Below, piece after piece: positions 37,271-45,591 of a stretch of 64,000 nt of DNA; the first letter of the stretch is position 1; every line of letters begins with the position of its first letter. The notes under the pieces were generated by a model. That model made no database searches and was not told the DNA's origin. It saw only the letters and a list, made by a program, of their open reading frames with translations. Source of the DNA: Longimicrobiales bacterium (GTDB lineage: Bacteria > Gemmatimonadota > Gemmatimonadetes > Longimicrobiales > Gaopeijiaceae); the NCBI GenBank assembly GCA_958296005.1, contig CATQHQ010000002.1, forward strand, positions 1,609,501 to 1,673,500. Reading direction: 5' to 3'. The translations under genes and the position numbers were made by a program.

Positions 37271-38448
37271 CAGGGCGATGCCACCTCCGCCTTCAGCTTG
37301 TCGGGCAGCTTGTAGCTGAGGTCGTCGATCAACGCAGCATCCATGAGAAACATGAACTGGTCGCCCTGCCACCTGCTCGCCACCGTGGGCACGGCCCGGT
37401 GGAGCGTGTCGTGCATCCGCCGCTTGACCCGCATCCAGCGGAGCAGTCCCGCCGTCGCCATCTTGGGGAAGCCGAGCTGGTCGGAGAGTTCGTCGCCCAA
37501 AAGCGCTCTGGACACCCTGAAGGAGTGGTCTCGAAACTCCCGCTGCTTGGAGGGCTCGTCAATGCCGGCGACCAGCGGTAGGGCCATGACCAATTGCTGA
37601 GCGATCGTCGACGCCTCCTCGCCGGGAAGGGGCTCGCAAGCCACGGCAACGTCGCGAAACGCGAGCGTGGCGGATTCGTCGCCCTCGAACAGGAGCTCGT
37701 TCGGCGTGCCCACCAGCCACGACGCGTAGCGCCAAATCTGCATGAATGCGGTGCGGGTCTCCTCGTCCAGGGCCGCGCCCAGCCGGTGCGCCTCCTGAAG
37801 CAGGGAGGCCGAGAAGTTGGCGGAAGAGAGCCCCATGTGCGCGGCGCTGAGCGGAGCTCCGAAGACCGACGGATCCCATTCGCCGGAGTTGCGGAGCAAG
37901 TGACGGACCTGCGCATGCACGAGGCGGATGCGGACGGAGAGCTTCCATCCGTCGCCTTCGCGCTCCAACGCCCCCGGCAGCATGATCTCGATGAAGTGGC
38001 GGGTGTTCTGGCGAATGCGCCTTAGGCCATGCACGGTCCTGACCCGTCCCGTGGCGTAGAAAGCCTTGCTGATGAGCGTGGCCGCATTGCGCAACGTGAC
38101 AACGAAGAAAGCTGGAATGAACAAGTCCGGGTTGGTGTGGAAGGCGCGGCATCCGGCGTGCACGGAGCTAGCGTCCCACCAGTCGGGCACGTTCTCCGCC
38201 CGCTCGAACATCTCGCGCAGGGCGGGCGGGGCGGCGGCGAACTCCTTCGCGTCTCCGTTCATCCCGGCTCGTATGAAACGGTGACCCTGGGAAGGCTCGA
38301 AGCCAGCTAGGGCGTCGGCGGCAGCGTCGGCAACCGGATCGCCCCTGGACACATGCCGCATGTACTCGTCCGCCAAGTCGGGGGCTAGGCGCTTGGCTCT
38401 GGCGTAGCCCTCTTCATAAACTGACGGGATCGTCATTGGGATCGGCAT
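37267..38448 (-). CDS. MpaB-type oxygenase (DUF2236)
   Basis: A 393-residue soluble protein of the ER-bound oxygenase mpaB / latex-clearing protein fold, which binds heme b. Characteristic blocks are RAENVPDWWDASSVHAGCRAFHTNP, FVVTLRNAATLISKAFYATGR, RIRLVHAQVRHLLRNSGEWD with His and Arg in the heme region, and APLSAAHMGLSSANFS. Two starts are possible, ATG at 38446-38448 (MPIPM) or the second ATG 12 bases on. GGAGGAGG lies immediately before the first, which leaves almost no spacing. The substrate is unknown; coupling with a sulfotransferase suggests a lipid or terpenoid modified in two steps. Confidence 0.8.
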   Translation of the reverse strand: MPIPMTIPSVYEEGYARAKRLAPDLADEYMRHVSRGDPVADAAADALAGFEPSQGHRFIRAGMNGDAKEFAAAPPALREMFERAENVPDWWDASSVHAGCRAFHTNPDLFIPAFFVVTLRNAATLISKAFYATGRVRTVHGLRRIRQNTRHFIEIMLPGALEREGDGWKLSVRIRLVHAQVRHLLRNSGEWDPSVFGAPLSAAHMGLSSANFSASLLQEAHRLGAALDEETRTAFMQIWRYASWLVGTPNELLFEGDESATLAFRDVAVACEPLPGEEASTIAQQLVMALPLVAGIDEPSKQREFRDHSFRVSRALLGDELSDQLGFPKMATAGLLRWMRVKRRMHDTLHRAVPTVASRWQGDQFMFLMDAALIDDLSYKLPDKLKAEVASPW

Positions 38449-38589
38449 CCTCCTCCTTCAGACGCGATCTCAAGCCAGGAGAGGTGTGGCAAGTACCGCT
38501 TGTGGCACTCGGAATGGTATTCCGGCCACCGCTCCAAAGTCAACCCCTATCTGGGCGGACCGTCGAAAACGGATGTCTGCCTTGACGCC

Positions 38590-38627
38590 TCTGAACGGCA
38601 TGATCAAGTCGCTGGCAGATCAGCTGT
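38590..38627 (+). pseudogene. Remnant of a second ADP-ribosylglycohydrolase 3' end
   Basis: A 38-bp segment matches 36124-36161 of the intact ADP-ribosylglycohydrolase gene at 33 of 38 bases and keeps the frame (LNGMIKSLADQLF versus LRGVIESLADQLL). No upstream part of the gene is visible. The 188-bp gap between the oxygenase and AAA ATPase genes holds nothing else I recognise. It marks the left edge of the low-GC island. Confidence 0.6.
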
Positions 38628-38636
38628 TCGTTGGGG

Positions 38637-39929
38637 TCATCCAAATACCCTCTGAGCAAAGAGCACGTTCATATCCACTGCGCCCTTCCACTTCCGCACC
38701 ATGGGATGTTGATCTCCTCTAATGATGTCCACGGCGCCTTCGCGGTCCTTTGCAAGACAGAGTACCTGCTCTGGAGACGCCAAGGATAGTAGCGTTGGGG
38801 AGTGCGTCGCGATAATAACTTGCGAGCCGTAGGCGGACGAAGTCGCACCGTAAACGGACTGCAGGGCAAGTGGATGAACGCCGTTCTCCGGCTCGTCAAG
38901 CAGGAGGACTTTGTCTTCGTCCACCATGTACGCCACTAGCATGATGGCCAGAAGACGCAGGGTACCGTCAGACACCATCCACGCAGGAAGCTCGACGCCG
39001 TTCCTGTACTTGAGGATCAGGTAGGCCTTGCGTTCCTCCTTTCGCTCGAAGACACGAATGTCATCCAGATCTTCGATGACAATCTTGATGTCTTCTAGCC
39101 AACTGTCGTAAGTATCCCTCTCGTTTTCCTGCATATGCTTCACAGCCCAGGGAAGCGCTGCCCCGCTAGGAGACAGGTATTCGCTGCGCATCCGCACGCT
39201 ACTAGGATCACGCAATACCCGACTGTCAAGAAACACATAATTGATGTCTGCATAGAGCCGCCCATAGACGTACGAGGACACCGGAAACCGAGACTTCTCA
39301 AGAAATCGCAGATGCGATACAAGCGGGTCTGCTACCACACTGCCAAACATCTCGCGAACTCGTGTCTGGCCACTCCATCTTTCCGGTCCTTTTCGATCTT
39401 CGGCTGCGACTACAAGCCGATCAAGGCCACGCTCCACCACCACTAGCGAATTGTCACGCTGATCTCCGGTCAGGATCGTTTCGGGAGGGTGTGGAGGCTT
39501 GGGAAACGACGACTTCGACAAGATTCGAGATGAACCCTGCGTCAGCTGGCCAGCGATCAGTGTTCCTCGCTCACAATGGACATGCGGACGATTGGCCACC
39601 TCTCGCACTGCAATTTCGTATCTATACGTGTGAAAGCCCAACTCTTTGGGAAGCTGCTCGCGCAGATTTTCCGGTATCTCAAACTCCAGCGCCAATTCGA
39701 AGCCCAATTCTTCGTGTGGCCGGCTCCAGACGAGATCCTGAAAGTTCTCACTACGATTGTCGATCGCCTCTTCCAGTCCACTTCGAACGAAGTCGCCCAC
39801 GAACGACACCACGTCAAGGAGGATGCTCTTACCGCTAGCGTTAGCACCTACGAGGACATGGAAGCGGTCAAGGGTCACATCCACGTAGCGTAGGCCGCGG
39901 TAGTTGAGGGCTTGGATGCGGGTTATCAT
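38637..39929 (-). CDS. AAA ATPase of the RecF/OLD-like SMC-type class
   Basis: A 430-residue ABC/SMC-type ATPase. Walker A is GANASGKS at residues 28-35; the signature and Walker B region is DGTLRLLAIMLVAYMVDEDKVLLLDEPENGVHPLALQ, followed by the switch histidine in IIATHSPTLLSL. No zinc-hook, nuclease or TOPRIM domain is seen. Such ATPases occur in many antiphage systems. Here it is the last gene of a low-GC operon with a methyltransferase and a GHKL nuclease. Its ATG overlaps the stop of a 46-codon ORF as ATGA. Confidence 0.85.
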   Translation of the reverse strand: MITRIQALNYRGLRYVDVTLDRFHVLVGANASGKSILLDVVSFVGDFVRSGLEEAIDNRSENFQDLVWSRPHEELGFELALEFEIPENLREQLPKELGFHTYRYEIAVREVANRPHVHCERGTLIAGQLTQGSSRILSKSSFPKPPHPPETILTGDQRDNSLVVVERGLDRLVVAAEDRKGPERWSGQTRVREMFGSVVADPLVSHLRFLEKSRFPVSSYVYGRLYADINYVFLDSRVLRDPSSVRMRSEYLSPSGAALPWAVKHMQENERDTYDSWLEDIKIVIEDLDDIRVFERKEERKAYLILKYRNGVELPAWMVSDGTLRLLAIMLVAYMVDEDKVLLLDEPENGVHPLALQSVYGATSSAYGSQVIIATHSPTLLSLASPEQVLCLAKDREGAVDIIRGDQHPMVRKWKGAVDMNVLFAQRVFG

Positions 39930-40066
39930 GACAACGGCAGGAACGACGGATATGCGCTACGGATCCGGCCCCAGGTGGCGAGGTCGTTTCTGATGTACTC
40001 CAGTGTCGCTCGCTCCTCGGAGTTGACTGGAGCGAATTCAATCAGGGCTAGGCGCTGTCGTAGCAC
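39926..40066 (-). CDS. Small 46-residue ORF between methyltransferase and AAA genes
   Basis: A 46-residue ORF starting at GTG 40064-40066, three bases after the stop of the methyltransferase gene, and ending at a TGA that overlaps the AAA ATPase start as ATGA. The product starts MLRQRLALIEFAPVNSEER and is predicted mostly helical with aromatic residues at the end. No family is recognised. Tight packing on both sides is the main evidence that it is translated; at minimum it would carry ribosomes into the AAA gene. Confidence 0.45.
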   Translation of the reverse strand: MLRQRLALIEFAPVNSEERATLEYIRNDLATWGRIRSAYPSFLPLS

Positions 40067-40069
40067 GTG

Positions 40070-41125
40070 CTACTGCAAGGCTTCGTAGCACTGGCGTGAT
40101 ACTGCCTCGGCGAAGTCGCACGGCAGCGCATTGCCGATGATGTCGCAAACGTGTTCCATGTACGGTGTGTCGAACACGTAATGTTCCGGGAACGTCTGGA
40201 GCAACGCGGCCTCTCGCACCGAGATCGTCCGGTCCGCCTCCGGGTGTCCAAAGCGGCCTTTGCTAAATGTCGTACATCCTCCCGTGATCGTAGGAGACGG
40301 CCGGTCCCATTCCATGCGGCCATATACGTTGGTGAATCCATTGTAGTTCCCACGATGGCACTTCGGCCGCAGATGCTCTGGTATACTCGGCCAAGTTCTG
40401 CCTGGACGAGCTGCTCTGATCCTGGCAAGATTTTCCTGCGACAACGTGCGGACGACATGCCAGTTTGCCGCTTGGACGCCCCCACTACTCCGAGCATCAA
40501 CCAACGTCGGCGGGTCGGGATCCATGTGACCGATCGCGTCCCTGACGGTTCGCCATCGCGACAAACCGCCGCGTCCATCTCTGGAGTGCGTAGGGCTCGG
40601 CAGCTCAATCCTAAAACCGAGTCCGCCGAGCAACACCAGCCGACGCCGCAACTGCGGGACGCCGTAGTCCGCGACCTGCAACACATCGTCGTCACTCAGC
40701 TGATAGCCAAGCTTCTCCAACTGGCTCCGCAACTGCACATAGACACCCGTTCGAGACAGTCCCGGAACATTCTCCATCATGATCGCTCTCGGCCGCAGCA
40801 TCGCCGCAAAACGCACCATCTCGAAGACGAGTCGATTCCGGGCGTCCTCGGCCTTGTACTTGGCCGTGAGGCTCGTAAAGCCTTGGCAGGGAGGGCAACC
40901 CGCCAACAGATCAACCGTTTCGCCGCAGAAGGCTTTCCGCATGTCCTTTTTCGTCAAACCCGTGATGTCTTGCCGCACTGTGTGTACCGCTGGGTGATTG
41001 CTCGCGTATGTCTTGCACGATGCCCGGTCCACCTCAACCGACGTGACAACCCCGAAGCCCGCCCGGCGCAACCCAACGGTAAGCCCCCCTCCCCCACAGA
41101 ACAAATCAACGGCCGTAGCATCCAT
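40070..41125 (-). CDS. dcm: C5 cytosine DNA methyltransferase
   Basis: A 351-residue DNA (cytosine-5)-methyltransferase. Motif I is VDLFCGGGGLTVGL (residues 6-19). Motif IV with catalytic Cys80 is GCPPCQGFTS, motif VI is MMENVPGL (117-123) and motif VIII is QLRRRLVLLG (158-167). IX/X include GNALPCDFAEAVS. The target-recognition region lies between motifs VIII and IX (about 175-280). The ATG overlaps the stop of the upstream GHKL gene by one base (TAATG). It should protect host DNA from the nuclease encoded in the same operon. Confidence 0.93.
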   Translation of the reverse strand: MDATAVDLFCGGGGLTVGLRRAGFGVVTSVEVDRASCKTYASNHPAVHTVRQDITGLTKKDMRKAFCGETVDLLAGCPPCQGFTSLTAKYKAEDARNRLVFEMVRFAAMLRPRAIMMENVPGLSRTGVYVQLRSQLEKLGYQLSDDDVLQVADYGVPQLRRRLVLLGGLGFRIELPSPTHSRDGRGGLSRWRTVRDAIGHMDPDPPTLVDARSSGGVQAANWHVVRTLSQENLARIRAARPGRTWPSIPEHLRPKCHRGNYNGFTNVYGRMEWDRPSPTITGGCTTFSKGRFGHPEADRTISVREAALLQTFPEHYVFDTPYMEHVCDIIGNALPCDFAEAVSRQCYEALQ

Positions 41126-43218
41126 TACGTCTCTCCGTCTGATGTAACGGCTAACTGCTTCTGCCGTTCGGACTCCGCCAGGAAGTCCCTGTGCACATAT
41201 TCAGTCTTGTCCAAGAACGCAGACCACGACAAATGCGTGAATTTACGGTCGTCCTGATACTTCTGTAATGAGGTCTGCTGTGCGCCAGTCAGCTTCAACT
41301 CGTCACAAACCAACGTTATATGGATACTGGGATACCGTCTCCAAAACCGTTCATTCCCCGACTTCTCCAAGAAGCTCTTCATACTGTCGTGATAGGTTAT
41401 AATTCTGTCCATTTCTTTGTTAGTCAAACTGTGTCCGGGTCTCTTAATTTCCACAATTTGCACGGTTTCTTCCTGTGCAGTCAGAACAAAGTCAGGCCTT
41501 CTACCCGAATCTTGAAAGCCTGCCAACGATATGGCGGTCCCAGTGATCTTCTCATAGTATTTTTCGAATTCATCTCTAAGTCTCCTAAGTGTCTGGTTCG
41601 CTGTTATCGGTGCCCACTCTGGGTCGATCAGCCAGGGCGCTTCCTTTAAGAGCTGTTGCAATTCTGATTCCTTGGTATCGTAGTCCGTCTTGACGGCCTC
41701 TAGCTGCCGGATAACCTTAATTCGGTTCTCCGCAATCTGACCAAAAGAAGAAAGCTCCGCTATACGGGCGGTGCGCAGAAAACCGCTAAGCACTTCAAGT
41801 GGTGCATCGGCGTCTTCCGTGGCCTCCCTCATCATTTCATCCATCGTAATGTGAGGTGCAAGTGCAATGCTCAAATCAACTAGTTCGCCCACGACCTCTT
41901 CATCTTCCGCCTCAGGACGGCTAATCGTCTTGCCAAATGTCTTCGCGATCTTAAGGGCGTTGTCGCGAATCTTATCGTGATCCGCGCCAGTAAAGCACTC
42001 CTTGATCCGTTCTTGAACGTGACCCGTAGCAAGAAATAAGTCGAGAGTTGCCTTCCTCGTTGGATCGCGAGATAGCTGTCCTATTTTCGACACGATTTCC
42101 TGACCCCACTCTTGAAACGCCATGCCCACGCGATCAGACCACAATATGTCACGGCGATCCGTCTGAATAAGATCCTCTTCTTCGTCTAGCCAATCAGCAG
42201 ACAGCTCCCCGACCAAGTATGAGCGAACGTTGTGCTCGCCGGTGAACCCGGCAGGTCGGTTGAATACGAGGGTTTGCGCCGCGATCTTGCCACGGCAATA
42301 GATCCGCACGCCAGCCATCAAGTCGTCTTTGTGCGGTGTCTTGGAATACGCCATCCAACCACGAATTGGGTAGAGTCGTCCTTCCAAGTCAAAGCCAGCG
42401 CGAAGGTCAGGCATGTCTCCCTCGGGACCAACGACACTGCCGTCCTTCCCAAAGGTTAGTTTCGTGTTTGGCATGACTGGAACGTGGAAACGGCCAACAT
42501 CAACCTCGTTGGGCGGTACGGTACCGGTGTCGGTCAAGGTGATCCGCCAATCAGACGACTGGATACCGAACCGCCGGCTGGTCTGACGATCCAGCGTCTG
42601 GATATCGGGTACTTTGCGGTAACCAAACAAGCGCAAGGTTATTCGCGTGCCCCGCCTATCTTGGAGAGTATCATCGCGATCTCCCCGCTCAGGGGAATAA
42701 ACACCGTCAATCTGCTGACCGACAGAAACGATTTCATCGTAGTTGAGTATGACATGAGAGGTCTGATAGCCAGAGATGACCTTGGTATGACGTGTACATT
42801 CGATCCGGTCGCCGCCCGAGCTCTCGACTTCAATGACCCTGCATATTCCGAACGGAGCAAGCTTACCAATTCCCTTTCGGCCCATGACCTTTCGGTTGTA
42901 TAGTGGAGACGTATCGCCACGCATTGCGTCTTGGCGACGCTCGGCACCTACCGGCAAGAAACAGTTTTGCATTTCGACAGGCGTCATCCCTGTGCCATTG
43001 TCGATAACCTCTATCTCGTATTCCTTGTCCGACAGAACGCCCTGGTTACGTGTGGCCAGAAACCGTCCCATTGGGGCACGAACGGTCACTTGTGTTGCGT
43101 CGGCATCGTAAGAGTTCGCGATCAGCTCGGCAAGTACCGCCGACACTTTGTCGTATAGCTTGACTCCAAGCTTGTCTACGACTAAAGCAGAAATCGTCAT
43201 CTTGTAGTCAATACCCAT
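41125..43218 (-). CDS. GHKL (Hsp90/MutL/MORC-like) ATPase fused to a PD-(D/E)XK nuclease domain
   Basis: A 697-residue protein. The N-terminal GHKL ATPase has the Bergerat fold motifs AELIANSYDADAT (residues 30-42), VIDNGTGM (71-78) and GRKGIGKLAPFG (113-124). A long middle region follows. Near the C-terminus, RRPDFVLTAQEETVQIVEIKRPGH (Asp576, Glu590, Lys592) is a PD-(D/E)XK nuclease core like that of DUF4263/Shedu-type proteins. The ATG at 43216-43218 has GGAAGG 8 bases upstream and overlaps the retropepsin gene. The architecture resembles MutL/MORC-like ATPases of restriction-modification systems. Cleavage of unmodified or invading DNA is inferred. Confidence 0.85.
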   Translation of the reverse strand: MGIDYKMTISALVVDKLGVKLYDKVSAVLAELIANSYDADATQVTVRAPMGRFLATRNQGVLSDKEYEIEVIDNGTGMTPVEMQNCFLPVGAERRQDAMRGDTSPLYNRKVMGRKGIGKLAPFGICRVIEVESSGGDRIECTRHTKVISGYQTSHVILNYDEIVSVGQQIDGVYSPERGDRDDTLQDRRGTRITLRLFGYRKVPDIQTLDRQTSRRFGIQSSDWRITLTDTGTVPPNEVDVGRFHVPVMPNTKLTFGKDGSVVGPEGDMPDLRAGFDLEGRLYPIRGWMAYSKTPHKDDLMAGVRIYCRGKIAAQTLVFNRPAGFTGEHNVRSYLVGELSADWLDEEEDLIQTDRRDILWSDRVGMAFQEWGQEIVSKIGQLSRDPTRKATLDLFLATGHVQERIKECFTGADHDKIRDNALKIAKTFGKTISRPEAEDEEVVGELVDLSIALAPHITMDEMMREATEDADAPLEVLSGFLRTARIAELSSFGQIAENRIKVIRQLEAVKTDYDTKESELQQLLKEAPWLIDPEWAPITANQTLRRLRDEFEKYYEKITGTAISLAGFQDSGRRPDFVLTAQEETVQIVEIKRPGHSLTNKEMDRIITYHDSMKSFLEKSGNERFWRRYPSIHITLVCDELKLTGAQQTSLQKYQDDRKFTHLSWSAFLDKTEYVHRDFLAESERQKQLAVTSDGET

Positions 43219-43597
43219 TGCCGGCACCTTCCATTCTCTTCAGCCGAACAGACGACAGCTTCCGAAGCTGGTGGTTCTTGGGGTCCACCTCCAGGCCCAT
43301 GGACTCCAGTGCGGTCACGCCGAGCAGCGGTTCAGTGCCGGGGTCACCGAAGATGACCGTTCCGCCGACGAACTCTCCCAAGAACTCGATCTGGGCCACC
43401 GCGATGTCCATCTGGACAGCGCGACCATCCGCGAGTTCGTAGGTGCGCTGCCCGCCGGGCGTAACCCCAATTGCTTCGAGGCGATGGCGGGGGACAACGG
43501 AGTCGGTAGCACCGGTGTCCACCAGGAACGGCCCGCGCCAACTCCGGGAGGGGTCGACTGGATTGCGGATCGTCACGTCCGCATGAATGGCGCCCAT
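43208..43597 (-). CDS. Retropepsin-like aspartic protease domain protein
   Basis: A 129-residue protein with a single retroviral-protease-like fold. The catalytic triplet region is FLVDTGATDSVVP, and PLLGVTALESMGLEVDP matches the second conserved block (LLG...L). Such small bacterial proteins act as dimers. The ATG at 43595-43597 has GGGAG upstream. Its 3' end overlaps the start of the GHKL gene by 11 bp, so it is at the head of the island's operon. Whether it has a role in the defence system is unknown. Confidence 0.8.
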   Translation of the reverse strand: MGAIHADVTIRNPVDPSRSWRGPFLVDTGATDSVVPRHRLEAIGVTPGGQRTYELADGRAVQMDIAVAQIEFLGEFVGGTVIFGDPGTEPLLGVTALESMGLEVDPKNHQLRKLSSVRLKRMEGAGNGY

Positions 43598-43614
43598 TGT
43601 CGTTCTCCCTCGGT

Positions 43615-43722
43615 TCAGGTTTGCTCCGCCGCGTCCATAAGAGACTTGGGGGAGATGGCATTGGCTGTCGAGGCCCGCTCGCTTGCCAGGAGCTTGGCGA
43701 ACGGATTGCGGACCTGGACCAT
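43615..43722 (-). CDS. Possible 35-residue ORF upstream of the retropepsin
   Basis: ATG at 43720-43722 opens an ORF whose product begins MVQVRNPFAKLLASERAS, is Ala/Ser-rich and is predicted helical. It ends 17 bp before the retropepsin start. No ribosome binding site is evident. It lies in the 217-bp gap beside the permease gene. It is listed because its position fits a small operon leader or partner, but it may be chance. Confidence 0.3.
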   Translation of the reverse strand: MVQVRNPFAKLLASERASTANAISPKSLMDAAEQT

Positions 43723-43814
43723 AAGCGGGTCGGGCGTCGCCCACTTCCAAGCTACCTACAGCCAGCAGCCCTCGCCCAGATGGAGCGCTTGCCCCCATAC
43801 CCCGCCCCCACGCC

Positions 43815-45578
43815 TCAAGCGAACACCGTCGCCCACAGCAACACCACCAGCACCACCACCGTCAACGGCGTCCCCAGGCGCACGTAGTCGCCGAACTTGT
43901 AGCCGCCGGGGCCGTACACCATCAGGTTCGTCTGGTAGCTCACCGGGGTCATGAACGACGCCGACGCCGCCAGGGCCACCGCCACCGCAGCCGACCGGGG
44001 GTCGATCCCGAAGTCGGTCGCGGTGGAGAGCGCGATCGGGAGCACCAGGGCTGCCGCGGCGTTGTTGGTGATCACCGAGCTCAGACCGACGGTCGCCACG
44101 ACGATCCCGGCCAGGGTGCCCGGCGCGCCGAAGCGCCCGAAGGCGGTCGCCACCAACTCCGCGGTCGCGTGGCCCAGCCCCGAGCTCTCCACCGCCGCCG
44201 CCAGCCCGAACGCCGCCCCGATCACCACGATCACGTCGAAGTCGATGGCGTCCTTGGCCTCCCCCGGCGTCAGGATGCCCAGGCCGACCAGCACCAGCGC
44301 GCCGAGCAGCGAGAGGTGCAGGATCGGCAGCACGCCGACGCCCGCCAGCAGCACGATCGCCGCAGCCACCCCAAGCACGACGCCTGCCTTGCGGGACATC
44401 GGCGGCGTCGAGTCGCCCAGGCGGGCCACCAGCAGGAAGTCGTTCCGATCCCGCCAGCGCTCGCGGAAGTCCTCGTCCGCGATCAGGAGCAGCGTGTCGC
44501 CGACGCGCAGGGGCGTCCGGGCCAGCCGCCCGTGGAGAGCCTCGCCTGCCCGATGTATCGCCACCACCGCCGCTTGGTACTTCGTCAGGAAGTGGGACTC
44601 GACCAGCGTCCGGCCCACCAGAGGCGACTCGGGGGCGACGACGGCCTCGAAGAAGGCGTGCCGGTGGCTCCCGAACTCGTCGGGCAGATGGGGCTCCTGG
44701 GCCGACTCCAGGCCTGGGAGGCCGTGAAGGTCCAGCACCGTGTCCGCGCCGCCGACGAAGGTGAGGTGGTCGTTCCCCTTCAAGATCGCGGCCGGCGAGA
44801 CGTGGGCGACGGACTCGCCGGCCCGCTCATGGCTGACGAGCACCAAGCCCTCCAGCCGCCCCAGCTCCGCGTCGCCCACCCGCACGCCGTCCAGCGGACC
44901 GCCGGGCAGCACCCGCATCCGCACGGAGAACGCGCGCTTGCCCCGGCGAGCCTCCCGGCGGGGCGGACGCCGGTCGGGTAGCAGGATGGGCGACAGAAGG
45001 ATCGTCAGCACCAAGCCGATCAGCGCAACGGGGAGCGCGATGCCGGTGAGCTCGAACATGCCGAAGGGCTCGTATCCCTCCTGCTCCAGAAGACCCGACA
45101 CCACCAAGTTCGTGGAGGTCCCGATGAGGGTGGTCATCCCCCCCAGGATCGCCGCGAAGGAGAGGGGCATCAGGTAGCGGGAGGGCGAGTGCCCGCGCTT
45201 GTCCGCCCACTCCCCCACTTGGGGCGAGAGCATGGCGATGATCGGCGTGTTGTTGAGGAACGCCGACGCCGCGGCCACCGGTGTCGTCAGGCGCGCCAGC
45301 GACAGGCGCAGGCTCCGTCCCTTCCCCAGCGTCGCGTAGACGAGGGGCTGAAGGGCGCCGGTCCGCTCCACCGCCCGGGCCAGCACGTAGAGGGCGGCCA
45401 CCGTGATCGGGGCCGGGTTCGAGAAGCCCTGGAACGCCTCGGTGGGCTCCACGACACCGGCGACCAGCAACACCGCCACCGCGCCGACGAAGGCGACGGC
45501 GGGCGCGACCCAGTCTCGGGCCAGCACGACGACCGCCGCTCCGACGACGGCCAAGGTCAGCCAAGCGTCGCCGCTCAC
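43815..45578 (-). CDS. SLC13/DASS-family permease with two TrkA-C domains
   Basis: A 587-residue transporter with about eleven membrane helices. The paired hairpins SAFLNNTPIIAMLSPQV and SSVITNNAAAALVLPIAL hold the Asn-Asn/Thr-Pro motifs typical of the divalent anion:Na+ symporter superfamily. Two TrkA-C (RCK_C) domains lie in the cytoplasmic central loop (about residues 215-375: MRVLPGGPLDGVRVGDAELG and VAPESPLVGRTLVESHFL). The substrate is not predictable; sulfate, phosphate or dicarboxylates are known for relatives. Confidence 0.88.
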   Translation of the reverse strand: MSGDAWLTLAVVGAAVVVLARDWVAPAVAFVGAVAVLLVAGVVEPTEAFQGFSNPAPITVAALYVLARAVERTGALQPLVYATLGKGRSLRLSLARLTTPVAAASAFLNNTPIIAMLSPQVGEWADKRGHSPSRYLMPLSFAAILGGMTTLIGTSTNLVVSGLLEQEGYEPFGMFELTGIALPVALIGLVLTILLSPILLPDRRPPRREARRGKRAFSVRMRVLPGGPLDGVRVGDAELGRLEGLVLVSHERAGESVAHVSPAAILKGNDHLTFVGGADTVLDLHGLPGLESAQEPHLPDEFGSHRHAFFEAVVAPESPLVGRTLVESHFLTKYQAAVVAIHRAGEALHGRLARTPLRVGDTLLLIADEDFRERWRDRNDFLLVARLGDSTPPMSRKAGVVLGVAAAIVLLAGVGVLPILHLSLLGALVLVGLGILTPGEAKDAIDFDVIVVIGAAFGLAAAVESSGLGHATAELVATAFGRFGAPGTLAGIVVATVGLSSVITNNAAAALVLPIALSTATDFGIDPRSAAVAVALAASASFMTPVSYQTNLMVYGPGGYKFGDYVRLGTPLTVVVLVVLLWATVFA

Positions 45579-45591
45579 GCTGGATCCCGGT

